Below are positions 50,303 to 59,595 of a stretch of DNA of 64,000 bases, piece after piece. Numbering within the stretch: position 1 is the first letter of the stretch; the number at the start of each line of letters is the position of its first letter. The stretch comes from Bradyrhizobium sp. SSBR45G (GTDB lineage Bacteria; Pseudomonadota; Alphaproteobacteria; Rhizobiales; Xanthobacteraceae), in assembly GCF_030159255.1 (NCBI RefSeq), contig NZ_BSCT01000006.1:186001-250000 (forward strand), in the 5' to 3' direction. Position numbers and translations under genes: made by a program. The notes beneath the pieces were generated by a model. That model was not told where the DNA came from and ran no database searches. It worked only from the letters and a program-made list of their open reading frames with translations.

Positions 50303-51291
50303 CGGCGTTGCTCGAGGTCAGGTCGCTGTCCAAGTTCTACCCGATCAAGCGAGCGGGGAAGGGGGCGAAGCTCCACGCAGTGGATGACGTGAGCCTGACG
50401 ATATCAGCCGGCGAAAGCGTCGGCCTCGTCGGCGAGTCCGGCTGCGGCAAGTCCACGATGGTCCGTCTGCTGGGCCGGCTGATCGATCCCACGACCGGCC
50501 AGGTTCTGATGGAGGGCGAGGATCTCACTGCAATCACGCAGGCGAAGTTCGCTTCCTCTCCGCATCGGCGGCGCATCCAGGTCGTGTTCCAGGATGCGAC
50601 CGAGAGCCTCAATCCCTCCTTCCGCGCGTTTCAGGCGATCGCCGATCCCTTGAAGCGGCTGCTCGGCCTCAGCGACAGCGCCGAGATCGCACGCCGCGTT
50701 CACGCCACCGCCGCCCTGGTCGGGCTGCCGGACGAACTGCTGCAGCGCTACCCGCATCAGCTCTCGGGCGGCCAGCGCGCCCGCGTCGGCATCGCGCGCG
50801 CGGTCGCGGTCGAGCCCTCGCTGCTGATCCTGGACGAGCCGACCTCGGCGCTCGACGTCTCGGTGCAGGCCGTGATCCTGCGGCTGCTCGCCGACCTGCG
50901 CGCCCGGCTGTCGATGAGCTATCTGTTCGTGTCGCACGATCTCAACGTCGTCAGGCTGCTCTGCTCGCGCGTCGTCGTGATGTATCTCGGCAAGATCGTC
51001 GAGATCGCGCCGGCGGAGGCGCTGTTCACCGCGCCGCGTCATCCCTACACGCAGGCCTTGGTGGCCGCGATTCCGGATCCGGCGCGCCGCGGCGAAGCAC
51101 GTCCCCGGCTCGACGGCAGCCCGTCCAGCCCGATCAATCCCGATCCCAATGCCTGCCGCTTCTACGGACGCTGTCCCAAGGGCGCCGACCTCTGCGCCAA
51201 TTCCATGCCGCCGCTGCGCGCGATGGGGCCCGATCATTTCGCCGCCTGCCACTTCGCTGTTTCACCCGCTGGAGGGACCGATGAGCGCTGA
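50299..51291 (+). CDS. ABC transporter ATP-binding protein (DppF type)
   Basis: A 330-residue ATPase starting at ATG 50299 in a 4-bp overlap. Walker [10 protein letters not shown], signature LSGGQRARV and Walker [12 protein letters not shown] are intact, and the C-terminal domain has [14 protein letters not shown]. Its 3' end overlaps the start of the amidase gene by 11 bp. Here the two ATPases are separate, unlike the fused protein at 7839. Confidence 0.94.
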   Translation: MTALLEVRSLSKFYPIKRAGKGAKLHAVDDVSLTISAGESVGLVGESGCGKSTMVRLLGRLIDPTTGQVLMEGEDLTAITQAKFASSPHRRRIQVVFQDATESLNPSFRAFQAIADPLKRLLGLSDSAEIARRVHATAALVGLPDELLQRYPHQLSGGQRARVGIARAVAVEPSLLILDEPTSALDVSVQAVILRLLADLRARLSMSYLFVSHDLNVVRLLCSRVVVMYLGKIVEIAPAEALFTAPRHPYTQALVAAIPDPARRGEARPRLDGSPSSPINPDPNACRFYGRCPKGADLCANSMPPLRAMGPDHFAACHFAVSPAGGTDER

Positions 51292-52735
51292 CAACGAGAT
51301 CTGCCGCATGGACGCCGTCACCGTGGCAACGAAGGTCAAGGACAAGACCCTTTCGGCCGCGGAGGTCACCGAGGCGGTTCTGCGCCGCATGGACAAGCTC
51401 GAGCCGCACATCCATGCCTTCTGCACGCCGACCCCCGACGTTGCGCGCGCTGCGGCCGCTGCCGTCGACGCCAAGATCGCGGCGGGCGAGGATCCAGGCC
51501 TGCTCGCGGGCGTGCCGATCGGCATCAAGGATCTGGTCGCCACCAAGGACATTCTTACCGTGATGGGCTCGCCGCTCTATCGCGACTTCGTGCCGGACGA
51601 GGACGACATCGTGGTCGAGCGCCTGAAGGCGGCCGGCGCCGTCATCATCGGCAAGACCAACGTGCCGGAGTTCGGCTACAGCGGCGTCGGCCACAACCCG
51701 GTGTTTCCAGCGACACGCAATCCCTGGAATCTCGACATGACCTCGGGCGGATCGAGCGCCGGCTCCGGCGCCTCGGTCGCGTCCGGCGTCGCGCCGTTCG
51801 CGATCGGCTCCGATGGCGGCGGATCGATCCGCATTCCGTCGGCGCTGTGCGGGCTCTACGGCATCAAGGCCTCGATGGGCCGCGTGCCGCTCTATCCTGG
51901 CTGCCGCGACGAGCGCTATCCCGGCGTCTCGAGCTGGGAGTCGCTCGAACATGTCGGCCCGATGAGCCGCACCGTCGCCGACTCCGCGCTGATGCTCAAG
52001 GCGATCACCGGACCAGATCCGCGCGATCGCTACTCGATCCCTGCGGCCGACTTCGACTATGTCGAGGCGACGAAGGAGAGCATCAAGGGCCTGCGCATCG
52101 CCTACAGCGAGGACTGGGGCTATGCGCCGGTCGATCCCGAAGTGCGGCGCGTCGTCTCCGAGGCGGTGCGTGTGTTCGAAACCGATCTCGGCTGTACGGT
52201 CGAGCGCGCCCATCCCGGATGGGACGATCCGTTCCCGCATTTCTGGACCATCGTTGCCGGCGACACCGATCTCACCGGTCTGCGCCGCATGATGAAGGGG
52301 CGCGAGAAGGAGATGTCGCCGCATCTCGTCGCGCTGCTGCAGCGGCAATGGACGGCGGAGGAATTCACCGACGCCAAGATGATCCGCCAGATGGTCTGCA
52401 ACCGCATGTGGCGGTTCATGGCCAACTACGACCTGCTGATCACGCCGACGCTCGCGGTGCCGGCCTTCCCGCTCTACATGCAGGGGCCCGAGATCATCGA
52501 GGACAAGATGGTCACGACCGGCGACTGGCTGTGCTTCACCTTCATCTGCAATCTGACCGGCCAGCCCGCGGCGACCATTCCCGCTGGATTCACCAAGACG
52601 GGTCTTCCTGTCGGGATGCAGATCATCGGCCGCCATCTGGCGGACCGTACCGTGCTCGCCGCCTCCGGCGCCTTCGAACAAGCGCGTCCGTGGGCTCCCC
52701 AATGGCCGAAACTGTTGAGCGAGCTCGGCCTCTGA
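51281..52735 (+). CDS. Amidase signature family protein
   Basis: ATG 51281 follows GGAGGG and gives 484 residues. The Ser-cisSer-Lys triad motifs are present: IGIKDLVATKD, SGGSSAGSGASVASG and SDGGGSIRIPS. It hydrolyses an amide, probably of the imported ligand, because it is embedded in the importer operon between the ATPase and binding-protein genes. Substrate unknown. Confidence 0.92.
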   Translation: MSADNEICRMDAVTVATKVKDKTLSAAEVTEAVLRRMDKLEPHIHAFCTPTPDVARAAAAAVDAKIAAGEDPGLLAGVPIGIKDLVATKDILTVMGSPLYRDFVPDEDDIVVERLKAAGAVIIGKTNVPEFGYSGVGHNPVFPATRNPWNLDMTSGGSSAGSGASVASGVAPFAIGSDGGGSIRIPSALCGLYGIKASMGRVPLYPGCRDERYPGVSSWESLEHVGPMSRTVADSALMLKAITGPDPRDRYSIPAADFDYVEATKESIKGLRIAYSEDWGYAPVDPEVRRVVSEAVRVFETDLGCTVERAHPGWDDPFPHFWTIVAGDTDLTGLRRMMKGREKEMSPHLVALLQRQWTAEEFTDAKMIRQMVCNRMWRFMANYDLLITPTLAVPAFPLYMQGPEIIEDKMVTTGDWLCFTFICNLTGQPAATIPAGFTKTGLPVGMQIIGRHLADRTVLAASGAFEQARPWAPQWPKLLSELGL

Positions 52736-52782
52736 CGCTGCCTCCAACCACCCACCTGAAACATCCAGAAAGGACGCACGAT

Positions 52783-54396
52783 ATGAAGCTCTATCGCAGT
52801 CTCGTTGCAGCGGCGTTGCTCACAGCGTCCGCTGTGCTGCCCGGCGCCGTCGCGCATGCGGCCGAAATTGCCAAGGACACATTGGTGATCGTGTCCGAGA
52901 TGGGTCCCAACGGTCTCGACACGATGGTGCCGACCGCCAATGATCACAGCCGCATGGTGGTGTGGCAGGCCTATGACCGGCTCGTCAGCCACGGTGAGAA
53001 GACGCTGGCGGACGGCACGGTGTCCTACGACGCCAAGATCATGACGCCGGAGCTGGCCGAAAGCTGGGAGGCCAGCGAGGACGGCAAGACCTACATCTTC
53101 CATCTGCGCAAGGATGCGACGTTCCACGACGGCACCCCGGTCACCGCCAAGGACGTCAAATGGTCGTTCGACCGCGCCATCGCCGCCGGCGGCTTTCCGG
53201 CAGTGCAGATGGCCGCGGGATCGCTGGTCAAGCCCGAACAGTTCACGGTGGTCGACGATCACACCTTCAAGGCGACGTTCGATCAGTTCAACAAGCTGAC
53301 GATGCCTGACCTCGTCGTGCCGGTGCCCGTCATCGTCAACTCCGAACTGGCCAAGAAGCATGCGACGGCGCAGGACCCGTGGGCGTTCGACTGGGTGTCG
53401 CGCAACGATTGCGGCGGCGGCGCCTACAAGGTGGAGTCCTGGTCGCCGGGACAGCAGACCGTGTTCACGCGGTTCGACGCCTGGAAGTCAGGTCCGCTGC
53501 CCAAGCTCAAGCGCGTCGTCTACAGGCAGATCGCCTCGGCCGGCACGCGCCGCGCGCTGCTGGAGAAGGGCGACGTCGACATGTCGGTCGGCCTGCCGCC
53601 GAAGGACTATGCCGAGCTGGCAGAGCAGGGCAAGGTCACGATCATCGGCGTGCCCGTGCAGAACGACCTCGTGTTCGTCGACATGAACGTCAAGATCGCC
53701 CCGTTCGACAATCCGAAGGTGCGTGAGGCGATCTCCTACGCCATTCCCTACAAGGAGATCGTCAGCTCCGCGCTCTACAACCGCGCCAAGCCGATGTTCG
53801 ACGGCGATCCGGCCAAGCCCTATCCCGATGCGACCTGGCCGGTCCCGATCAAGCATGGCCAGGATCTCGCGAAGGCCAAGCAGCTGCTCACCGAGGCCGG
53901 TTTCCCCAATGGCTTCAAGACCACGCTGTCGATCGATCTCAGCGAGTCCACCGTACGTGAGCCGGCCGCGATCCTGATCCAGGAGGCGCTGAAGTCGATC
54001 GGCGTCGAACTCACGATCGAGAAGGTTCCCGGCTCGAACTGGTTCGCCCAGATGGCCAGCAAGACGATGCCGATGGTCATCGCCGAGTTCTATGGCTGGC
54101 TCGACTACCCCGACTACTTCTTCTTCTGGACGTTCCATGGCGGCAACAACTCAGTGTTCAACACCGCCAACTACGTCAATCCCAGCCTCGACAAGGTGAT
54201 CGACGAGGCCCGCTTCACCCGGGATCCCGAGATCTACAAGACCAGCCTGAACAAGATGGTCGACATCGTCATGACTGATCTGCCGCGCATCCCGCTCTAC
54301 ACCCGCTTTGCCGACTATGCGGTGCAGAAGAACGTCAAGGGCTTCGAATACTGGTTCCATACGCATCCGGACTTCCGCAAGCTCTACAAGGAGTGA
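52783..54396 (+). CDS. ABC transporter substrate-binding protein, family 5
   Basis: The 537-residue product has a Sec signal peptide (VAAALLTASAVLPGAVAHA) and the family-5 motifs ATFHDGTPVTAKDVKWSFDR and RRALLEKGDVDMSVG. It serves the transporter at 47472-51291. It is not closely similar to the Tat-dependent protein at 4351, so the two importers should have different ligands. Confidence 0.93.
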   Translation: MKLYRSLVAAALLTASAVLPGAVAHAAEIAKDTLVIVSEMGPNGLDTMVPTANDHSRMVVWQAYDRLVSHGEKTLADGTVSYDAKIMTPELAESWEASEDGKTYIFHLRKDATFHDGTPVTAKDVKWSFDRAIAAGGFPAVQMAAGSLVKPEQFTVVDDHTFKATFDQFNKLTMPDLVVPVPVIVNSELAKKHATAQDPWAFDWVSRNDCGGGAYKVESWSPGQQTVFTRFDAWKSGPLPKLKRVVYRQIASAGTRRALLEKGDVDMSVGLPPKDYAELAEQGKVTIIGVPVQNDLVFVDMNVKIAPFDNPKVREAISYAIPYKEIVSSALYNRAKPMFDGDPAKPYPDATWPVPIKHGQDLAKAKQLLTEAGFPNGFKTTLSIDLSESTVREPAAILIQEALKSIGVELTIEKVPGSNWFAQMASKTMPMVIAEFYGWLDYPDYFFFWTFHGGNNSVFNTANYVNPSLDKVIDEARFTRDPEIYKTSLNKMVDIVMTDLPRIPLYTRFADYAVQKNVKGFEYWFHTHPDFRKLYKE

Positions 54397-54460
54397 CGCG
54401 GGGTGAGAGACGGCAGGCGCGCTCGGGTCGGGCGCGCCTGCACTTCATCGGGGACAGGCC

Positions 54461-55660
54461 GTGCAGGATACTCTCGGGGCTTTCATTCCTGGCGCCATCC
54501 TTCGGCGGGCGCCACACCGGTCCGGCCCGCTGTCGGGCCTGACCTTTGCGGTCAAGGACCTGTTCGATGTCGCGGGCGAGGTCACCGGTTGCGGCAATCC
54601 CGACTGGGCCGCCACGCATGATGCCGCGGAGGCGGACGCCTGGGCCGTCGACGCGCTGTTGGGCGCCGGCGCCGCGCTGACCGGCAAGACCATCACGGAT
54701 GAGATCTCGCTCGGGCTGCTCGGCATCAACAGGTTCGACGGAACGCCGCTCAACCCGCGCGCGCCGGACCGAGTCCCCGGCGGCTCGTCGAGCGGCTCGG
54801 CCTCGGCCGTTGCCGGTGGCTTGGTCGATGTCGCCCTGGGGACCGACTCCGGCGGCTCGGTGCGCACGCCCGCGAGCTTCTGCGGGATCTACGGCCTGCG
54901 CCCGACGCACGGCCGCATCTCCGTCGCTGGCCTGATGACCCAGGCGCCGTCGTTCGACACGGTCGGCTATTTTACGAGGGACGCGCAGACGTTCGGCCGG
55001 GTCGGTGCCGTGCTGCTCGGCGAGCCGATCGCCGACGCCTTGCCCCGTGAGATCGTCATCGCAACTGATTGTTTCGCGGTCGCCGACGCGGCGGTCAGGG
55101 ACGCGCTGCAACCGGTTGTCGACCGGCTCGGCAATGCCACGGCGACCCATTCGTTGCCTCTGGCTGACGGCGAGCTGCTCGACTGGGCACGGCATCAGCG
55201 CGTCCTGCAGAAGAGCGAATTCCACGCCACGTTTCGCGACTGGATCGATTGGGTCAACCCGCGCTTCTCCTCGGAGGTGGCCGGCGCCTTCGCTGACGAC
55301 GGCCGGATCACGACGGACGAGCTCGCGGCCGCGAGCGCTTTCCGCGCGGCCGTCGCGAAGCGGCTCGACGATCTCCTGGACGGACGGCGCATGCTGTGTC
55401 TGCCGACCTCGCCCATTCTGCCGATTGCGCGCAATGCGCGGCTGTCGGAGATCCGCGCGGCCGTGCACCGGATCGTCGATCTCACCTGCATCGCAGGACT
55501 GACGGGGCTGCCGCAGGTGAGCCTGCCGGTGGCGACCTCCGGCCCGATTCCGGTCGGGCTGTCTTTGATCGGCTGGCGCGGCGGCGATGCGCCGCTGGTC
55601 GCTGCGGCGCGCACGCTGGCGCGGGACTTCTCCATTGGCCTATTTGAGGAGCAACCATGA
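54461..55660 (+). CDS. Amidase signature family protein, short form
   Basis: The 399-residue product starts at GTG 54461 and is shorter than typical amidases because of a compact C-terminal region. Triad motifs are FAVKDLFDVAG, PGGSSSGSASAVAGG and TDSGGSVRTPASFCG. It is the second amidase of the operon, so two amide bonds or two related substrates may be cleaved. It overlaps the GlcG gene by 4 bp. Confidence 0.9.
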   Translation: MQDTLGAFIPGAILRRAPHRSGPLSGLTFAVKDLFDVAGEVTGCGNPDWAATHDAAEADAWAVDALLGAGAALTGKTITDEISLGLLGINRFDGTPLNPRAPDRVPGGSSSGSASAVAGGLVDVALGTDSGGSVRTPASFCGIYGLRPTHGRISVAGLMTQAPSFDTVGYFTRDAQTFGRVGAVLLGEPIADALPREIVIATDCFAVADAAVRDALQPVVDRLGNATATHSLPLADGELLDWARHQRVLQKSEFHATFRDWIDWVNPRFSSEVAGAFADDGRITTDELAAASAFRAAVAKRLDDLLDGRRMLCLPTSPILPIARNARLSEIRAAVHRIVDLTCIAGLTGLPQVSLPVATSGPIPVGLSLIGWRGGDAPLVAAARTLARDFSIGLFEEQP

Positions 55661-56148
55661 CCGACGTCAAGGACACGAGGACGCTGACGCTTCCGGGCGG
55701 GCTCAAGGTGCTGAACGCGGCGATTGCCGAGGCGACGCGCATCGGGCAGCCGATGTGCATTGCCGTGGTCGATAGCGGCGGCAATCTGCTGGCGTTCGGG
55801 CGCATGGATGGCGCGAAGGGACTGAGCGTGACCTCGTCCATCAACAAGGCGCGGACCTCGGCCCTGTCGGGGGCGCCGACCGGAGGGGCTCATGCAGACG
55901 TGGAAATCCAGGTCACGCTGGCGCATGAGAGCCGCTGGACTAACCTGATCGGCGGTCTGCCGATCTGCGTCGATGGCTTCATCCTCGGCGCGGTGGCGGC
56001 GGGCTCCGGGTCTGGTACGCAGGATCTCGCCGTCGCCCGCGCCGGCGCGGCCGCTATCCCCGGTGCCGACATGTACGTCGACTTCAAGCCTATGGGGGCA
56101 GAAGATACCGGGGCGATCCGGGGAACGATGCACCAGGGGCAGGTCTGA
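55657..56148 (+). CDS. GlcG/HbpS family (DUF336) protein
   Basis: A 163-residue GlcG/HbpS-like protein: AIAEATRIGQPMCIAVVDSG, NLLAFGRMDGAKGLSV and the Gly-rich VAAGSGSGTQDLAVARAGAA. Members bind haem or small cofactors and are often encoded with catabolic enzymes; the function is mostly unknown. It is translationally coupled to the second amidase and ends the operon. Confidence 0.88.
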   Translation: MTDVKDTRTLTLPGGLKVLNAAIAEATRIGQPMCIAVVDSGGNLLAFGRMDGAKGLSVTSSINKARTSALSGAPTGGAHADVEIQVTLAHESRWTNLIGGLPICVDGFILGAVAAGSGSGTQDLAVARAGAAAIPGADMYVDFKPMGAEDTGAIRGTMHQGQV

Positions 56149-56916
56149 AGTCGGCGGCTCATGCAGGGCACGGTGGGCAAGCGTTGAATCAGAGTCGCCC
56201 CAACATTTGCTTCGGGCAGCTGCGCAGCCTGTATCGCTTCTACGTCGATCCCATCGACGCGCTTCTTGTTGATCAGGTTCAACGGCTTGGTTGTTGCCCG
56301 AGCATCGGGGCCGGCGTGTTGGCGCTCCTGGCGCGTCTCGATCTGCTGCTCGCAGCGCGGCTCGCGACGCTGGTCGTGGGCGACGAAACCCCCCGGCGAC
56401 GAAGCCCTTCGTGAATTGACCGATTTGCTTTGAGCCCGCTCGAGTCCCATCGCATGATGGCGGGTCAGACGGAGGCGGGCGGATGCCGAAGCGGCAGGGG
56501 AGATCGTGCCGGCATGGCGATTGCCCATCCATGCGAATAGAATGTCAGCGACCCAGGTCCAGACGCCGATCGTGCATCCCCCCGTTTCCCTCGAGGTTCT
56601 CGTTGTCCGTGCAACTCGGAGCTGCGCGCGCCGAAACGCTACGCGCGAAAAGGGCGTTCATGCATGGCCATTGGAGCGATTGTCCGGCAAGGCAGTCCTG
56701 ATTTCAGCGCTGGTGTACTGATGGGAGAAGAGCGTGTCGAAGGCCTCAGTTGGCTACTCGGAGGGGAGGTATTCCAGGGCTTGATGGCGCTCCACGCGCT
56801 CTTCCAAGTAGCTGCGCGACATCCGAAACTCGCCTGGTTGCGCTTTTCGCACGCGCTGAGTAGTCTGTGGTTTCCCGCTGCAGGGAGCTGAGAAGAAATT
56901 TGGATCGGGGAGGACT
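56149..56916. other. Long gene-free interval before the araC gene
   Basis: 768 bp contain only short overlapping frames with no recognisable product on either strand. No clear terminator, palindrome or repeat was identified. The segment probably contains the AraC gene promoter and decayed sequence. Confidence 0.4.
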
Positions 56917-57996
56917 ATGAGCGAGCGGCGGAAACGGTGCCCGCACAATGGTGACTCGCTTGCCTCGCGACCGGACTTCGTCCAACGCATCTATTCACCA
57001 CATTCGATTGCGGCGATCGTCATGGAGATCAGCACGCAAGGCGTGAATGGACCTGACGTGCTCGATGGCACCGGTCTGGATTTGGCCGAGTTGGACCTGC
57101 ACACAACGCAGGTTTCGTACCAGCAGCTCGACACGGTCATTCGCAACGCTATTCACCTGTCCAGGGATTCCGCCATTGCGCTTCGCGCGGGCCTGCGCAT
57201 GCACGTCACGAGATTTGGCATGTACGGCTATGCGCTGTTAAGCAGCCCAAGTCACAGAGAGGCCCGCGCGTTCAGCAACCGTTACATCCGGGTGGCAGGC
57301 CCGCTTTGCGATGCAACAAGCGCCTATGAGCAGAGCACGGTGGTCTGCACGATCGAGCCTCGCCATTGGGCTGATACGTCCGATGACGCCTATCGTTTTG
57401 CTGTCGAGTTCGCGTTGTCGGCGCATTTGACGACGAGCCGGGATCTCGCAGGCACCTCATTCGGGTTCTCCCATGTTTCTCTCGCTTACGATAAGCCCGA
57501 GCATGCCGGACTCTATGATGAGTTGTTCGCTTGTCCTGTTCTGTTCGGGCAGCGGAACAACACCTATGGCTATGATCTGTCGTCTGCGGACGGTGTGGTG
57601 ACGCTTGCAGATCCGCGAAGCCACGCGATGGCGCGCGAAATGTGCGAGCAGGTCCTCGCCGAGGTCAATCGCGGCGGCAGCGCCGCAGCCGAGATCCGGC
57701 GGCGTCTGATCGAGCGAACTGGGCGTTATCCGAACATCGAGGTGATCGCGGAAGAGTTGGCGATACATCCGCGGGCGCTGCGGCGCCGCCTGGAGGCGGA
57801 AGGTACGTCCTACCGCGACATCCTTGCGGACGTCAGGCGGCGCCTTGCCATCGAGTACCTTCGGAAGACGGACATGACCAACGAGGAAATCGCCAGCCGC
57901 CTCGGTTACAGCGACGCCGCGAACTTCCGGCATGCCTTTTTGCGATGGACGGGGAAGAGCCCATCCGATTTCCGCGTCTCCGCCAACACGTTTTAG
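56917..57996 (+). CDS. AraC family transcriptional regulator
   Basis: A 359-residue regulator with an N-terminal arabinose-binding-like (type 2) ligand domain (about residues 25-215) and a C-terminal double helix-turn-helix (IEVIAEELAIHPRALRRRLE, NEEIASRLGYSDAANFRHAF, RWTGKSPSDFR). This subclass often controls lipid or alcohol catabolism. It is followed on the same strand by hydrolase, phasin and acyl-CoA ligase genes, its likely targets. Confidence 0.92.
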   Translation: MSERRKRCPHNGDSLASRPDFVQRIYSPHSIAAIVMEISTQGVNGPDVLDGTGLDLAELDLHTTQVSYQQLDTVIRNAIHLSRDSAIALRAGLRMHVTRFGMYGYALLSSPSHREARAFSNRYIRVAGPLCDATSAYEQSTVVCTIEPRHWADTSDDAYRFAVEFALSAHLTTSRDLAGTSFGFSHVSLAYDKPEHAGLYDELFACPVLFGQRNNTYGYDLSSADGVVTLADPRSHAMAREMCEQVLAEVNRGGSAAAEIRRRLIERTGRYPNIEVIAEELAIHPRALRRRLEAEGTSYRDILADVRRRLAIEYLRKTDMTNEEIASRLGYSDAANFRHAFLRWTGKSPSDFRVSANTF

Positions 57997-58210
57997 CCAG
58001 CGCCCGCCGCTCGCCTGGCGACATCGTCCTGTGCGGTGCGGCAAGGCTCAGGCACCATCGCCGTGTCCTAAATTCACCGGCCGAGCGGTTCATTTGCACC
58101 TTTTCGGGACGCGGGCTACGCGATAGCTTCGTTCCCAAATCAAGGCGCATGAGAGTTAGAACCGAAGCGTTCCGATCCTTCTCAAGCGAAACACTTGATG
58201 GCTAACTAAC

Positions 58211-58227
58211 GGGCGCTACGCGCGCCC
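58211..58227 (+). promoter_or_regulatory. Short GC hairpin in the leader of the hydrolase gene
   Basis: GGGCGC-TACGC-GCGCCC forms a 6-bp stem just upstream of the GGGGGAAGG ribosome-binding site and 20 bp before the ATG at 58248. It might affect translation initiation; there is no U tract. Confidence 0.35.
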
Positions 58228-58247
58228 AAGGGGGAAGGACGTTTGGC

Positions 58248-59024
58248 ATGGGGCGGGCGACCGAGCCTGTAGCGCCGCCATCGCGGCTGTTGCTCGCGCT
58301 TGAAGTGCGCGGCATCTTCGAGTTGCAGGCCTTTTTTGCCGCGTATCCGCTGCTGCGACGGGCTACGCGCGGCGACGGGCATCCTGTGCTCGTCCTGCCC
58401 GGTCTGGCGGCAAGCGATGTCTCGACCCGGCCGCTCCGGATGTTTCTGAAGGATCTGGGCTACGCCGCCCATGGCTGGAAGCAGGGGCAGAATCGCGGCC
58501 CGCGGCCCGGCGTCGAAGACGGCATCGATGCGCGCATCGCCGAGCTGTCGGCGCGCTATCGGCGAAATGTGAGCCTGGTCGGCTGGAGCCTTGGCGGCGT
58601 GTATGCGCGCGAAGCAGCCCGGCGGACGCCATCATTGGTGCGGCAGGTCATCACGCTGGGCAGTCCTTTCGCCAATGGACCCAGGGCGAGCAATGCCTGG
58701 CAGGTCTACGAGACACTGAGCGGGGGCCAGCCGATCGACCTCGCCCGTCGCAGCGCCATGAAGCTGCCGCCTCCCGTCCCGAGCACTGCGATCTATAGCC
58801 GCAGCGACGGCGTCGTCGCCTGGCAGGGCTGCCGTGAGCGGGAGAGCGAGACCACTGAAAATATCGAGGTGGAGGGCAGCCATTGCGGGCTGGGGCACAA
58901 CCCGGTCGTGCTCTACGCCGTGGCTGACCGGCTTGCCTTGCCCGAAGGCGAATGGCAGCCGTTCGACCGCAGCGGCCTGCGTGGCCTGCTCTATCCAGAT
59001 CCGCAGCGCAGCAGTGCTGAGTGA
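58248..59024 (+). CDS. Alpha/beta hydrolase (esterase/lipase-like)
   Basis: The 258-residue protein has nucleophile motif LVGWSLGGVYA (GxSxG), acid candidate in YSRSDGVVAW and His in GSHCGLGHNP. An HPVLVLPGL oxyanion segment lies near residue 45. It probably cleaves an ester, possibly of a lipid or polyester, given the adjacent phasin and acyl-CoA ligase genes. A strong GGGGGAAGG site precedes the ATG. Confidence 0.88.
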   Translation: MGRATEPVAPPSRLLLALEVRGIFELQAFFAAYPLLRRATRGDGHPVLVLPGLAASDVSTRPLRMFLKDLGYAAHGWKQGQNRGPRPGVEDGIDARIAELSARYRRNVSLVGWSLGGVYAREAARRTPSLVRQVITLGSPFANGPRASNAWQVYETLSGGQPIDLARRSAMKLPPPVPSTAIYSRSDGVVAWQGCRERESETTENIEVEGSHCGLGHNPVVLYAVADRLALPEGEWQPFDRSGLRGLLYPDPQRSSAE

Positions 59025-59112
59025 GGCGGGCACGGCTCGGCCGGCCTGTTTTAGGCACGTCCACCGAATCCGAATTGCGACAACGTCATAACAAGACAGG
59101 GGGAGGAGAGTC

Positions 59113-59538
59113 ATGGAAGCAGACAGCAAGCCGCAGAGCAGCGCAGCATGGTCCGACGGACTGAGGAAGCTCGGGGATGCATTCAAGTTGCCGGGACTGG
59201 ACATCGCGGCGCTGGTCGATTGGCAGCGCAAGGACATGGAGGCGCTGGTTGAGGCGAACCGGCAAGCTTATGCGGGGATGAGCGCGCTCATCGAGCGGCG
59301 CAACGAGATGCTGCAGAACGCGCTCACCCAATGGCAGGCGGCCATCGGCAACGGGGTGAGCGTGGATGGTTTGACCAAACAGGCAGAAACGGTGAGCCTG
59401 GGCATCCAGAAGGCGTTCGAGAACTTTCGCGAGCTCGCCGAGATGGAAGCGCAGTCGCGCAACAACGCCTGGAAGATCGCGCGGGACCGCTGGGAGGAAA
59501 ACCTGGTCAACCTGCAGAAGCTGATTCAGCCGAAGTAA
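59113..59538 (+). CDS. Phasin family protein
   Basis: A 141-residue amphipathic helical protein (DWQRKDMEALVEANRQAYAG, SLGIQKAFENFRELAEMEAQ) of typical phasin length and composition, with a GGGGGAGGAG ribosome-binding site. Phasins coat polyhydroxyalkanoate granules. It is encoded immediately before an acyl-CoA ligase, indicating a link to storage-polymer or fatty-acid metabolism. Confidence 0.88.
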   Translation: MEADSKPQSSAAWSDGLRKLGDAFKLPGLDIAALVDWQRKDMEALVEANRQAYAGMSALIERRNEMLQNALTQWQAAIGNGVSVDGLTKQAETVSLGIQKAFENFRELAEMEAQSRNNAWKIARDRWEENLVNLQKLIQPK

Positions 59539-59595
59539 CGCGGCGACGTCGCGCATTGTGTGACGGTGACTTCTCAAGCTTGGGAAACTTTTGCA

